From the NCBI GenBank assembly GCA_964035575.1, contig OZ037838.1, forward strand, positions 620,001 to 684,000: a stretch of 64,000 bases of DNA, written 5' to 3'. A program made the position numbers and the translations under genes. Below, piece by piece: positions 10,388-20,743 of the stretch. The stretch is from Rhynchopus sp. YZ270_cl-10 (lineage: Eukaryota; Euglenozoa; Diplonemea; Diplonemida; Diplonemidae). Below the pieces are notes generated by a model. The model did not search any database and had not been told where the DNA came from. It worked only from the letters and a program-made list of their open reading frames with translations. Position 1 is the first letter of the stretch. Each line of letters starts with the position of its first letter.

Positions 10388-11438
10388 TGTTTCTTCTTTT
10401 TTGCTTCACTGCTCACGGGGGTGATGATGAGGTGGGTGGGGGGGGGAGGTGTTGTTCTGTTTGTGGCGGTACTCACTGTGAGCCACACAGAAGAGAACAG
10501 CTTGGGACAACCAACACGCCCAGCTTTCCTATTTGTACGACACGCGCAATATGGCGAAGGTGAAGCGGTGGGATGTTAGCATGCCACCACCTCGTCAGAG
10601 ACGATCGACCATCAGACCTGCGAGGACGAAGAGATTCACCACCACTGAACAGTCTACATGCTACGTTACACTCCACTGTTGGCACAGTGTCAGAGAACAA
10701 AGAATCCCGCCACATCACAATCAAACTTGTGTGAGCTTTGCTGTGGTCTTGGTCGGTTGTAGATAAGAAGCCTCGACAAAGGTGAGACGAAGGCATGCAG
10801 TCCCTCCCCCGGGTTACCAAGTGGAAAAAATGTGTGCCACTTCTTTTTCATGTAGCCACCCGCGTTTCGGGGGGTGACACACCCGAAAAGCGGGTATCGT
10901 TACACCCTCTAGTTGCGTCTCCAGTTTGACTCCAGCTCAGAGGCTGGACCCTTACCCCTCCCGTGTGAGCAAGCAAAACAGGTCACCCCGTGGCAAGCCT
11001 TCCTCAAAAAAAATCTGAGCTGTGCTGGTGGTATGTGTGATTGGGTTGAGTGAAATTGGGCGGAATTAACAAATGGGCTGTGTTCGGTTCGGATAGGTGG
11101 GTGGAAAAACGGTACATGATGACCATAATTTGAAACAATCAAGAACTTGTCCATTTTTCCAAAAAAAAAAAAATGAACCCACTACAGTGAGGGTGAGTTC
11201 GTAAAACCCGAAACCCCACCAAAAAAAGGGGGGAAATGAGAACATAAATCCAGAACTTTGATGTTTTTTCTAAGGAGGCTACCCTGCCCAACCCCCAGAT
11301 ATGGCTTTCTTGAACAGGCTAGGTAAACAACGAAAAGAAAGTGACTTGAGGCAATGAAGGCAGCAGAGTTGTGAGCTTCAGGTACTCCCGTTCGCTGCCA
11401 CACCATTTGCCAATCCACGTGGTGCCAAATCATGAACA
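10388..11438. other. Long non-repeated spacer in the array
   Basis: Unlike the usual 300-350 bp linker, this one is 1.05 kb. It starts with the leader of unit 2 and then holds unique DNA. A plus-strand frame at 10533-10766 (77 codons) is too weak to call. A strong hairpin lies at 10858-10895. Near 11137-11157 AATCAAGAACTTGTCCATTT resembles repeat text also seen near 31000 and 63320. A poly(A) run ends at about 11172. Confidence 0.4.
10858..10895. other. Hairpin
   Basis: ACCCGCGTTTCGGGGGGTG is followed by a 3-base loop and CACCCGAAAAGCGGGT. The two arms pair along most of their length with one mismatch and slight length difference. Its role is unknown; it lies in the unique spacer upstream of unit 2. 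Confidence 0.5.
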
Positions 11439-12557
11439 TCACTTGTTGTGGGGGTACAGATGTCTCGTCACAATGTTGGTGCTGCCGGACAACGAAAACA
11501 TGACCACACTCGAACACGGGGATATCGCAAATGACGCACTGTTGACGCCCTGGATCACAAGTACACAGGCCATCGTCGCCACATCATACTGGTGCAGCTT
11601 TAGATTGCCAGCATCCTCATCGTCGTAACGTTCATCTTCCGCAACTCCCACGCCCACCACAAGGTACTTCCCACATGGGGTGAACTGCATGCACTCGACA
11701 CACCCACCCGCATCAACACTGCGAAGAGCCGCACCACTCCAATCAAAGAGCTGCATGTTGCCACGTCCCTCCACAGCAAAGACAGAGGCAGACCGTGAAA
11801 GCGCCACGAGACACCACCCCTCAACAGTCACACATGCCACAGCTTCACCTGTGTTCGCATCCCACAGACGTGTGTTGTTCTCACTGTAGGAGGAGGTGAT
11901 CACCCACCCACCACAGTCCGACACTGCCGCATACAGGCACCCTTCATGCGAGAGAGAGCGGAGCAACGTCAGGTCTTCGTCATACACAGAGAGGCCGTCG
12001 TTGCCTTGGGAGACAACAACACTACCACACGCGAACACTGCGTGCGAGGTGATTTCGACTTTGCGGAGCACCTCCCCACCCGGAAGCGCAACCTCGAGAA
12101 GGTGATCCGCACACGCCAGGTAGCAGCGTGTCTTGCACTGCGAGATGGCAGGCGGACAGTACTCACAACGGCCAATTGTAAATTCGAAGGCAGTTTCGAA
12201 GTTTTCTGTGTCGAAGCCGCCAACATGCCCACTCTTGTTACTATACACGCAGAGTGTTCCACAACGCGATAGCATCAACGACATCGCGCTCACCTCTGAC
12301 CTGTGTTCAGCAGGACACTTGACGTCGGCCAAGCGAGGACAGGCAAGCACAACCTGCACCCCTGCATCAAACGCAGTGTCCTGCAGACGGCACGTCCCCT
12401 CCAGCACCTGCGTGCCGATGCGCATCTCGACAGACGCAGGCGAGACAGCAAGCGCCGTGCACGCAACCTCCTTTGCCGCTGCAACCTTCGCCTCGCACGG
12501 CACCTCCACTGTCGCAGTCACGCCTGACTCTTCCAGCACAAAGGTCACATCCATCAT
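11439..12557 (-). CDS. Ubiquitin-like/beta-propeller family protein, unit 3
   Basis: 372 residues from the first of two Met codons. One of the more divergent propellers: loops include HRSEVSAMSLM, EFTIGRCEYCPP and VEGRGNMQLFDWSG, and the final segment is FSLSGSTNIVTRHLYPHNK. The C-terminus ends PHNK because a small deletion next to the stop alters the standard PHNSE ending; the same flank change appears in the upper half of the fused unit 9/10. The acidic loop is EDERYDDEDAG. The frame stays open for 44 codons upstream of the Met pair, but that extension is leader sequence shared by other loci, so I keep the beta-grasp start. Confidence 0.85.
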   Translation of the reverse strand: MMDVTFVLEESGVTATVEVPCEAKVAAAKEVACTALAVSPASVEMRIGTQVLEGTCRLQDTAFDAGVQVVLACPRLADVKCPAEHRSEVSAMSLMLSRCGTLCVYSNKSGHVGGFDTENFETAFEFTIGRCEYCPPAISQCKTRCYLACADHLLEVALPGGEVLRKVEITSHAVFACGSVVVSQGNDGLSVYDEDLTLLRSLSHEGCLYAAVSDCGGWVITSSYSENNTRLWDANTGEAVACVTVEGWCLVALSRSASVFAVEGRGNMQLFDWSGAALRSVDAGGCVECMQFTPCGKYLVVGVGVAEDERYDDEDAGNLKLHQYDVATMACVLVIQGVNSASFAISPCSSVVMFSLSGSTNIVTRHLYPHNK

Positions 12558-12882
12558 TGGTTCTTCTTCTTTGCTCCACTGCTCACGGGGGTGATGATGA
12601 GGTGGGTGGGGGAGAGGTGTTGTTCTGTGTTGCATGTTGGTGGTGATTCTCGTTGTGAGAGGTGACGAATGGAAAATGATACTCAGCATCGCGATCTGTC
12701 ACCCACACGAGAGCACCGCATGGGCAGCGTGTGAAGTGGGCGACCTGTGTCAAGCATACAAGAGAAAAGCAGCAACAGGGCTGAAAGGGGAGTTTATTGG
12801 GTGTTTTGAGGATCTTGGGTTTTTTTGCTTGGACCCTGGGGTATATCGATCACCACCCTCCCTCCCCTCCCCTGGTCACACA

Positions 12883-13971
12883 TCACTCACTGTTGTGTGG
12901 GTACAGATGTCTTGTCACAATGACGCCATCTGATTCCATAACCACAAGAATACGTGAACACGGCGATATCACAAATGACGTAGCATAGGCTTGCGGGACC
13001 ACACGCACACAGGACATGGTTGCCACATCATACTGGTGCAGCGCCTGTGGATTCCTTACCACAAGGTACTTCCCACACGGGGTGAACTGCATGCCCCAGA
13101 CATCTCCACGTATATCAACACTGCGAAGAGCCGCACCACTCCAGTCATAGAGCTGAACGGTGCTCTCCTCCCCCACAGCAAAGACAGAGGCAGACCGTGA
13201 AAGCGCCACTCTACACCGCCACCACTCCGCAGGCACACATACCACAACTTCACCTGTGTTCACATCCGACAGACGAACGTTCTTCTCCCTGCTGGAGGAG
13301 GTGATCACCCACCCACCACAGTCAGACACTGCCACCTCCCTGCACCTTTCGTGCGAGAGAGAGCGGAGCAACGTCAGGTCTTCGTCATACACAGAGACGC
13401 CGTCTTCACCTTCGGAGACAACAACACTGCCACACGCAAACACTTTGAACGAGCTGCCTTCAGTTTCGACTTTGCGGACCACCTCCCCACCAGGAAGCGC
13501 AACCTCGGCAAGGTAACCCAAACACGGCAGGTAGCAGCGTGTCTTGCACTGAGAGATGGCAGGCGGACCGACCACTTCCGTGTCCGCTTCAAACGAGAAG
13601 ACAGTGTTGAAGGTTTCTGTGTCGAAGCCAACAACATTCTTCTCATGAATATAGACGCAGAGTGTTCCACAACGCGACAGCGACATCGCTGCGTGCCCCG
13701 ATGACCTCTCGAAATTGTACTCAGCAGGACACTTGATGTCGGCCAAGCGAGGGCGGGCAAGCACAACCTGCACCCCTGCACCAAACGCAGTGTCCTGCAG
13801 ACGGCACGTCCCCTCCAACACCTGCGTGCCGATGCGCATCTCGACAGACGCAGGCGACACAGCAAGCGCCGTGCACGCAACCTCCTTTGCCGCTGCAACG
13901 TCCGCCTCGCACGGCACCTCCACTGTCGCAGTCACGCCTGACTCTTCCAGCACAAAGGTCACATCCATCAT
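12883..13971 (-). CDS. Ubiquitin-like/beta-propeller family protein, unit 4
   Basis: 362 residues. No acidic loop: the blade reads KNPQALHQYDVATMSC directly. The first propeller segment (NFERSSGHAAMSLSRCGTL, IHEKNVVGFDTETF) is nearly the same as in units 10 and 11, and its last segment (VPQAYATSF...CSRILVV) matches units 9 and 11, so this copy shares material at both ends with a distant neighbour. Leader class is ATATTGTTAAGGGCTCTG; the whole upstream spacer is duplicated at unit 14. Confidence 0.85.
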   Translation of the reverse strand: MMDVTFVLEESGVTATVEVPCEADVAAAKEVACTALAVSPASVEMRIGTQVLEGTCRLQDTAFGAGVQVVLARPRLADIKCPAEYNFERSSGHAAMSLSRCGTLCVYIHEKNVVGFDTETFNTVFSFEADTEVVGPPAISQCKTRCYLPCLGYLAEVALPGGEVVRKVETEGSSFKVFACGSVVVSEGEDGVSVYDEDLTLLRSLSHERCREVAVSDCGGWVITSSSREKNVRLSDVNTGEVVVCVPAEWWRCRVALSRSASVFAVGEESTVQLYDWSGAALRSVDIRGDVWGMQFTPCGKYLVVRNPQALHQYDVATMSCVRVVPQAYATSFVISPCSRILVVMESDGVIVTRHLYPHNSE

Positions 13972-14441
13972 ATTGTTAAGGGCTCTGTTGTGTTTGATGT
14001 GATGGTTGGTGGTGTCACTTCGCAACGACAAATAAGAAGGTTGGTGGGTTAAATACGTGTTTCAACAAACTCTGACAAAGCAAGCAATTTGAAGATACCC
14101 TGCGACAAACACGCAGTCGTTGTCGTTTTCCAAAGATTGTGGTGTGGAATAATCCAGCTCAGGCGAAAAGAAGAGAAAGTGCAAAAAGAAGTGACTCGAG
14201 ATACAATGCCTTGCCCTGGCAGTGTACCTTTTGGTGCGTGACCAGAACACTGTGGGTGGACCCGCGGCTGATCCCCCTAGACAGAGATGGCGTGCGAAGA
14301 GTTTTCTTTGCATTCTTCTTCGCATTCGGGGGGAAAGCTAAAAGGGGGGTTTCTTGGGGGTGTTTTGAGGGTCTTGGGTTGTTTTGCTGGTACCCTGGGT
14401 TATATTCATCACCACCCTCCCTCCCTTCCCCTGGTCACACA
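13972..14441 (-). promoter_or_regulatory. Upstream spacer, duplicated at 33701-34165
   Basis: This 470-bp spacer is nearly the same as the one upstream of unit 14, with only scattered substitutions and small indels. It lacks the CACCCACACGAGAGCACC leader block of the common linkers. Instead it has a block around 14140-14330 found only here and at the duplicate. It then returns to the common G-rich block (TTTCTTGGGGGTGTTTTGAG) at about 14350. Confidence 0.6.
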
Positions 14442-15569
14442 TCACTCACTGTTGTGTGGGTACAGATGCCTTGTCACAATGACGCGATCTGATTGCATAG
14501 TAACAACAACACGTGAACACGGCGATATCGCAAAGGACCCACCTGATCGGTGCGGTATCACATGCACACAGGACATGGTCGCCACATCATACTGGTGCAG
14601 GTGTGTATCTTCGTCATCGCCACATTCTACATCAAAGCTCCTCACCACAAGGTACTTCCCACACGGGGTGAACTGCATACACTCGACTTTCCCACCCACA
14701 TCAACACTGCGAAGAGCCGCACCACTCCAATCATAGAGCTGCACGGTGTTTTGCTCCCCCACAGCAAAGACAGAGGCAGACCGTGAAAGCGCCACGTACC
14801 GCCACCCATCCGCAGGCACACATGCCACAACTTCACCTGTGTTCACATCCCACAGGCATATGTTCTTCTCCTTCCTGGAGGAGGTGATCACCCACCCACC
14901 ACAGTCCGACATTGCCATGTCATGACACCATTTGTGCGAGAGAGAGCGGAGCAACGTCAGGTCTTCGTCATACACAGAGACGACGTTGTGTCCCTGCGAG
15001 ACAACAACACCGCCACACGCGAACACTGACGACGAGTTGCCGTCAACTTTGCGGACCACCTCCCCACCCGGAAGCGCAACCTTGAGAAGGCCTTCCTTCT
15101 TGCACGGCAGGTAGCAGCGTGTCTTGCACTGCGAGATGGCAGGTGGACCGAGCTCATCAGTGTGCACTTTGAACGAGAAGGCAGTGTCGAAGGTTTCTGT
15201 GTCGAAGCCACCAACGTGCCCAGTACATTCGCCCATCAATACGCAGACCTCGGGACTGTAGACGCAGAGCGTTCCACAACGCGACAGCGACAAGTAGTCT
15301 GCTTGCTGCCGCCAACTGTACTCAGCAGGACACTTGATGTCAGCAAAGCGGCGGGCAAGCACAACCTGCACCCCTGCACCAAACGCAGTGTCCTGCAGAC
15401 GGCACGTCCCCTCCAGCACCTGCGTGCCGATGCGCATCTCGACAGACGCAGGCGAGACAGCAAGCGCCGTGCACGCAACCTCCTTTGCCGCTGCAACGTT
15501 CGACTCGCACAGCACCTCCACTGTCGCAGTCACGCCTGACTCTTCCAGCACAAAGGTCACATCCATCAT
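14442..15569 (-). CDS. Ubiquitin-like/beta-propeller family protein, unit 5
   Basis: 375 residues. The loop after the first propeller strand is expanded (VYSPEVCVLMGECTGHVGGF), longer than in any neighbour. Other unit-specific parts are KKEGLLKVALPGGEVVRK, SQGHNVVSVYDEDL and the acidic loop (SFDVECGDDEDTHL). The ubiquitin-like domain has VLCESNVAAAKE in place of the usual VPCEADVAAAKE. Leader class is ATTGTTTCAAGAGCTGTGTT, shared with the second half of the fused gene. The frame is open for 86 codons further upstream without family similarity. Confidence 0.85.
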   Translation of the reverse strand: MMDVTFVLEESGVTATVEVLCESNVAAAKEVACTALAVSPASVEMRIGTQVLEGTCRLQDTAFGAGVQVVLARRFADIKCPAEYSWRQQADYLSLSRCGTLCVYSPEVCVLMGECTGHVGGFDTETFDTAFSFKVHTDELGPPAISQCKTRCYLPCKKEGLLKVALPGGEVVRKVDGNSSSVFACGGVVVSQGHNVVSVYDEDLTLLRSLSHKWCHDMAMSDCGGWVITSSRKEKNICLWDVNTGEVVACVPADGWRYVALSRSASVFAVGEQNTVQLYDWSGAALRSVDVGGKVECMQFTPCGKYLVVRSFDVECGDDEDTHLHQYDVATMSCVHVIPHRSGGSFAISPCSRVVVTMQSDRVIVTRHLYPHNSE

Positions 15570-17159
15570 TGTTTCAAGAGCTGTGTTGGTGTGATGCAAT
15601 TTAATGTTCTGTTTGGGTGGACACGTGGAAAGAGGAAACGGGGGATAGGGACCGCTGTTTGGAGCGGGGTGTACTGTCTCATGGGTGATTTGGGGTCTTT
15701 TTTCAGGAAAATTCACAAAACCTACCTGATTTTTACCCCGCGTATAGGCGCATATAGGTTCGTGTATATGTCCCCCCACAACCCGCTGAAGCCACTCTTT
15801 TCCCTCTCCATGGGACACCTTCGGCACCGCTTTGTCCTGGCAATCACCACTGCGCCAAGCGGAGGGTGAGGAGGTCGCTTTCTGGGATGATGAGATCGTG
15901 GAAGGAGACGACGACTGGGCATGGGGGCTGTGTGACGAAGGGGCCGACGACTGGGATTTCCCTGAGGTATACTTCCCTCACAACCAGTTGTGGTAGATGC
16001 GTTGATGCCACTTCGTCCGCGGCATACGGGGTTCAGGCACAGGAGGTCAACAAAGGTCTGGCAGAAGTCCGATCCCACTGTGGCACACCCTCGCACATGA
16101 CTGCAGCCTAGCGGCCATCCACGCCTCGGGGTGTCGCTCCTCCACCGTGCTACCCCACCTACCGGAAGGCGCGACATGAGAAGCATCCTCAAGTCTGGCG
16201 GTGCGCTCACTCGGTGGATTGACAGCATCAAGGGCACTGCAAAGACTATCTTGCGTCTCTTCGCATTGAGACGCAACCTCAACATCGTCATCGTCCAGTC
16301 AGGTGAGTCACCGGTCATCCTGGTTGCTCCTGTTTGTGAATTTATGTGAATTTACGTGAATTGGAACCTGGAACATTCACAAAACCTTCACTAGCGATTC
16401 ACATAAATTCACAAAAAATCGGGCACCTGGTGTGTCACATTCTTTCCCCCCCCGCCTAGTTATGAATTTTTGTGAATTTTCCTGAATAAAAAAGTCCTCA
16501 AATACCCCATCAGAAATTACAGACTGGGGAGAATAATATGAACGGACAGTGAGGGTCTGAATGGTCTCATGAGGGTGTCGACACAAAAACGATAGCAACA
16601 AACACGAATTCATCTGAACCTGAACATCTTTTCCATTGTTGTCGAGAAAGAAAAGAATGAATGAAAAGTTTATCAGATGAAGCCTCTCGGACTTTGTCAC
16701 CTGGAGCACAAATTGTCACAATCGTTATCGCACAGCATCTGCTGTGTGGAGTTGCACGGTACTTCAGTATCCACGTTTTCGTCCGCGCTTTTTTGGCGCA
16801 ATGCCATCTCTCGAATCCACACTTAAAAATAGCTATTATCCCGCTGCTATCCGGGTAAAACACCGCTGTTTCTTACCATAACTGTAGTGGGCCGTGGCTG
16901 CGAAAGAAAAATGTGCAACATCCACAAATAGACTGTCGACACTACTGCCCAGACCGACTTTAGATTTACAATATACATCTTCACCCAAAAGGATAACACC
17001 AAAACACTACTATGTCAATACCTATCTTCACCCACAGGAAAAAATGGAAAACGAAACAAGGGGGAGAGTATGCTCGTTGTACGCTTCCACCAACACAAAA
17101 AAAATTACCTCCAAACAAACATGGACCTATCATCCCAGTTCCCCTCCCCTGGTCACACG
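15570..17159. other. 1.6-kb spacer with coding-like remnant
   Basis: Much longer than a standard linker. Plus-strand text at about 15845-15995 is acidic and Trp-rich (VAFWDDEIVEGDDDWAWGL) and ends at a stop; more protein-like text lies at 16131-16349. No family is recognised and frames do not join, so I regard it as a decayed gene. An exact 19-bp inverted repeat lies at 16333-16415. The rest, to 17140, is AT-rich and featureless, and the usual G-rich linker block is absent; only the short 3' flank CCCCTGGTCACACGTCACTC remains. Confidence 0.4.
16333..16415. repeat. Exact 19-bp inverted repeat
   Basis: TTTGTGAATTTATGTGAAT at 16333-16351 is answered by its perfect reverse complement at 16397-16415, with 45 bases between. 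Variants of the phrase TTCACAAAACC occur near 15712 and 16376. It may be the core of a small element or a stem-loop. Confidence 0.6.
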
Positions 17160-18230
17160 TCACTCACTGTTGTGTGGGTACAGATGCTTTGTCACAATGA
17201 CGCCATCTGATTGCATAACCACAACAACACGTGAACACGGCGATATCACAAAGGACGTATCTGAGTCATGCGTCATCACATGCACACGGGACATGGTCGC
17301 CACATCATACTGGTGCAGAACGTGTGCAGTCTTTACCACAAGGTACTTCCCACACGGGGTGAACTTCATGCCCCAGATATTCCCACGTATAGCAACACTG
17401 CGAAGAGCCGCACCACTCCAGTCAAAGAGCTGAACGGCGCTTTCCCCCCCCACAGCAAAGACAGAGGCAGACCGTGAAAGCGCCACTGGACACCAGAACC
17501 CCGCAGGCACACATGCCACAGCTTCATCTGTGTTCACATCCCACAGACGCATGTTCTTCTCCTTGTTGGAGGAGGTGATCACCCACCCACCACAGTCCGA
17601 CACTGCCATTCCCCAACACCTTTCGTGTGAGAGAGAGCGGAGCAACATCAGGTCTTCGTCATACACAGAGACGCCGTCTTTGCCCTTCGAGACAACAACA
17701 CTACCACACGCGAACACTGACTTCGAGATGCCGTCAACTTTGCGGACCACCTCCCCACCCGGAAGCGCAACCTCGAGAAGGTGGTCCTGACACGCCAGGT
17801 AGCAGCGTGTCTTGCACTGCGAGACGGCAGGCCAACCGTACACTTCCGTGTCCACTTCAAACGAGAAGACAGTGTTGAAGGTGTCTGTGTCGAAGCCGCC
17901 AACATATCCACTTCCGTGCGGACTATAGACGCAGAGCGTTCCACAAGGCGACAGTGACAAGTGTCCCACATTTGTTGCAGTGTACTCAGCAGGACACTTG
18001 ATGTCGGCAAAGCGGCGGGCAAGCACAACCTGCACCCCTGCATCAAACGCAGTGTCCTGCAGACGGCACGTCCCCTCCAGCACCTGCGTGCCGATGCGCA
18101 TCTCGACAGACGCAGGCGAGACAGCAAGCGCCGTGCACGCAACCTCCTTTGCCGCTGCAACCTTCGCCTCGCACGGCACCTCCACTGTCGCAGTCACGCC
18201 TGACTCTTCCAGCACAAAGGTCACATCCAT
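17160..18230 (-). CDS. Ubiquitin-like/beta-propeller family protein, unit 6
   Basis: 356 residues and no acidic loop (KTAHVLHQYDVATMSRV). The first blade (SPHGSGYVGGFDTDTF) resembles units 1 and 2, while the C-terminal part (MTHDSDTSFVISPCSR) resembles units 7 and 8, so it is a mosaic of the two groups. Leader class is TGTGTTGCGTTGCTTCGTGA, shared with units 7, 8 and the first half of 9/10. The WD core is NMRLWDVNTDEAVACVP, with Asp in place of the usual Gly after Thr. Confidence 0.85.
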   Translation of the reverse strand: MDVTFVLEESGVTATVEVPCEAKVAAAKEVACTALAVSPASVEMRIGTQVLEGTCRLQDTAFDAGVQVVLARRFADIKCPAEYTATNVGHLSLSPCGTLCVYSPHGSGYVGGFDTDTFNTVFSFEVDTEVYGWPAVSQCKTRCYLACQDHLLEVALPGGEVVRKVDGISKSVFACGSVVVSKGKDGVSVYDEDLMLLRSLSHERCWGMAVSDCGGWVITSSNKEKNMRLWDVNTDEAVACVPAGFWCPVALSRSASVFAVGGESAVQLFDWSGAALRSVAIRGNIWGMKFTPCGKYLVVKTAHVLHQYDVATMSRVHVMTHDSDTSFVISPCSRVVVVMQSDGVIVTKHLYPHNSE

Positions 18231-18570
18231 TGTGTTGCGTTGCTTCGTGAGAAGGTGCAAATCAGCACGTTTGCTCCACTACAAACGGAGGGAGTGATGA
18301 GGTGGGTGGGGGAGAGGTGTTGTTCTGTGTTGCGTGTTTGTGGTGGTTCTCGTTGTGAGAGGTGACGAATGGAAAATGATACTCAACATCGCGATCTGTC
18401 ACCCACACGAGAGCACCGCATGGGCAGCGTGTGAGGTGCGCGACCTGTGTCAAGCATACAAGAGAAAAGCAGCAACAGGGCTGAAAGGGGAGTTTCTTGG
18501 GGGTGTTTTGAGGGTTTTAGGTTTTTCTGCTGGTACCCTGGGTTATATTCATCACTCCCCTGGTCACACA

Positions 18571-19647
18571 TCACTCACTGTTGTGTGGGTACAGATGCTT
18601 TGTCACAATGACGCCATCTGGTTGCATAACCACAACAAGACGTGAACACGGCGATATCACAAATGACGTATCTGAGTTATGCGGTATCACATGCACACGG
18701 GACGTGGTCGCCACATCATACTGGTTCAGAACGTGTGCAGTCTTTACCACAAGGTACTTCCCACACGGGGTGAACTGCATGCCCAAGACATCTCCACGTA
18801 TATCAACACTGCGAAGAGCCGCACCACTCCAATCAAAGAGCTGCACGGTGTTGTTCCCCGCCTCAGTAAACACAGAAGCAGACCGTGAAAGCGCCACGAG
18901 ACACCACCTATCCGCAGGCACACATGCCACAGCTTCACCTGTGTTCACATCCCACAGACGTGTGTTCTTCTCCTTGTTGGAGGAGGTGATCACCCACCCA
19001 CCACAGTCCGACACTGCCACACTCCTGCACCTTTCGTGAGAGAGAGAGCGGAGCAACGTCAGGTCTTCGTCGTACACAGAGACGCCGACTGTGCCCTTCG
19101 AGACAACAACACTGCCACACGCGAACACTTTGAACGAGCTGCCTTCAGTATCGACTTTGCGGACCACCTCCCCACCCGGAAGCGCAACTTCGAGAAGTCC
19201 GTGTTCCCAACATGGCAGGTAGCAGCGTGTCTTGCACTGCGAGATGGCAGGCGGACCGTACACTTCCGTGACCACTTCGAATGAGAAGACAGTGTCGAAG
19301 GTTTCTGTGTCGAAGCCAACAACATTCTTATGATGAACATAGACGCAGAGCGTTCCACAACGCGACAGCGACAAGTTTTCCACATCTATTGCAGTGTACT
19401 CAGCAGGACACTTGATGTCAGCAAAGCGAGGACAGGCAAGCACAACCTGCACTCCTGAATCAAACGCAGTGTCCTGCAGACGGCACGTCCCCTCCAGCAC
19501 CTGCGTGCCGATGCGCATCTCGACAGATGCAGGCGAGACAGCAAGCGCCGTGCACGCAACCTCCTTTGCCGCTGCAACCTTCGCCTCGCACGGCACCTCC
19601 ACTGTCGCAGTCACGCCTGACTCTTCCAGCACAAAGGTCACATCCAT
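18571..19647 (-). CDS. Ubiquitin-like/beta-propeller family protein, unit 7
   Basis: 358 residues. The C-terminal third is nearly the same as unit 6 (KTAHVLNQYDVATTSRV, HNSDTSFVISPCSR), whereas the first propeller half is of the NVVGFDTETF type seen in units 4, 10 and 11. SVFTEAGNNTVQLFDWSG is specific to this copy. The frame continues open for 63 codons above the chosen Met through the common leader text; the beta-grasp domain and all other copies support the later start. Confidence 0.85.
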   Translation of the reverse strand: MDVTFVLEESGVTATVEVPCEAKVAAAKEVACTALAVSPASVEMRIGTQVLEGTCRLQDTAFDSGVQVVLACPRFADIKCPAEYTAIDVENLSLSRCGTLCVYVHHKNVVGFDTETFDTVFSFEVVTEVYGPPAISQCKTRCYLPCWEHGLLEVALPGGEVVRKVDTEGSSFKVFACGSVVVSKGTVGVSVYDEDLTLLRSLSHERCRSVAVSDCGGWVITSSNKEKNTRLWDVNTGEAVACVPADRWCLVALSRSASVFTEAGNNTVQLFDWSGAALRSVDIRGDVLGMQFTPCGKYLVVKTAHVLNQYDVATTSRVHVIPHNSDTSFVISPCSRLVVVMQPDGVIVTKHLYPHNSE

Positions 19648-20743
19648 TGTGTTGCGTTGCTTCGTGAGAAGGTGCAAATCAGCACTGTTGCTCCACCACA
19701 AACGGAGGGAGTGACGAGGTGGGTGGGGGAGAGGTGTTGTTCTGTGTTGCGTGTTGGTGGTGGTTCTCGTTGTGAGAGGTGACCAATGGAATGCTACACA
19801 ACATCGCGATCTGTCACCCACACGAGAGCACCGCATGGGCAGCGTGATGGGACGGAAGGGATGTCTCTCTGTGGGCGTAGACAGGTATCAAAAGGGAGGT
19901 AGGGAGTGCAGGTGTGGTGTGCAAGAGATAACAAACAGGTCGGGGAGAGGTCTTTTGTTTTTGAAAGCTTGGTTGTATTAGTGTGGATGTGCTCCACTGT
20001 GTTTTGCTTTTGAACGTGGCCACCTTCCTTTGGTTCTTGCCCTGCTGAGGCAGCATCAGTTTTGTATTTTCACGACTTTTCAGTTTCTCTATCCTCTGCG
20101 ATATGAAGCGCAAACACGCCGTTTTCAATTTGATTCGCAGACCGGTAACTGACTCACGAAGTTGCTGTGTCAAAAAACACTTTCCTCTGGTCTGTGAGTC
20201 GCGCAATGGCGTCACGGCTTTTATCATGACCACAGGCGTCCCATCCTGCTCATTTCTCTCAACATAAAAATCTCAAACCACACAAACGAAGGCAAAGGGA
20301 ATAATGGGCACACAAATGAATGGGGTGAACGACATCTTCTTCGTTCTCAAACACGAAAACCTTGAAAGTGATGTGCAAACCTACGTAGGATAGAAAATGA
20401 ATGCATCGCAATAAAATGTCTTTGCGTTTCACACAGGGACACCTCACTCAGGGGTGACCCCGAGACACAATAAAAAGTTTGAAAACACAAGGCATTCACA
20501 GTGTAGTCCTCATCCCAGCAGTGGCAGCTACCAGAGGCTCCTGAGATCGTCTCATAAGGCATCATTGCAGGAGATCACCTGAGTTTGTCGTTCTCGAAGT
20601 CAGTCAAACCCAACGGTTGGATGCTGTCCACCAACAGGGCTGAAAAGGGAGTTTCTTGGGGGTAGTTTGAGGGTCTTGGGTTGTTTTGCTGGTACCCTGG
20701 GGGAAAATCATCACCACCCTCCCTCCCCTCCCCTGGTCACACA
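19648..20743. other. 1.1-kb spacer with possible small relic frame
   Basis: Begins with the leader of unit 7. Bases 19850-20630 are not shared with other linkers. A minus-strand frame at about 20233-19960 gives a basic stretch (TGLRIKLKTACLRFISQRIE) of some 90 codons without a known domain; it is too weak to call. A TTAGTG-type structured repeat lies at 19973-20001. From 20636 the common G-rich linker block resumes. Confidence 0.4.
19973..20001. repeat. TTAGTG structured repeat, short member
   Basis: TTGTATTAGTGTGG is followed almost at once by CTCCACTGTG. Outer arms (TAGTG/CACTG, imperfect) match the family at 55162, 57031, 58138 and 59601, but the inner hairpin is reduced. The upstream phrase TTGAAAGCTTGG is also shared. 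Confidence 0.5.
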
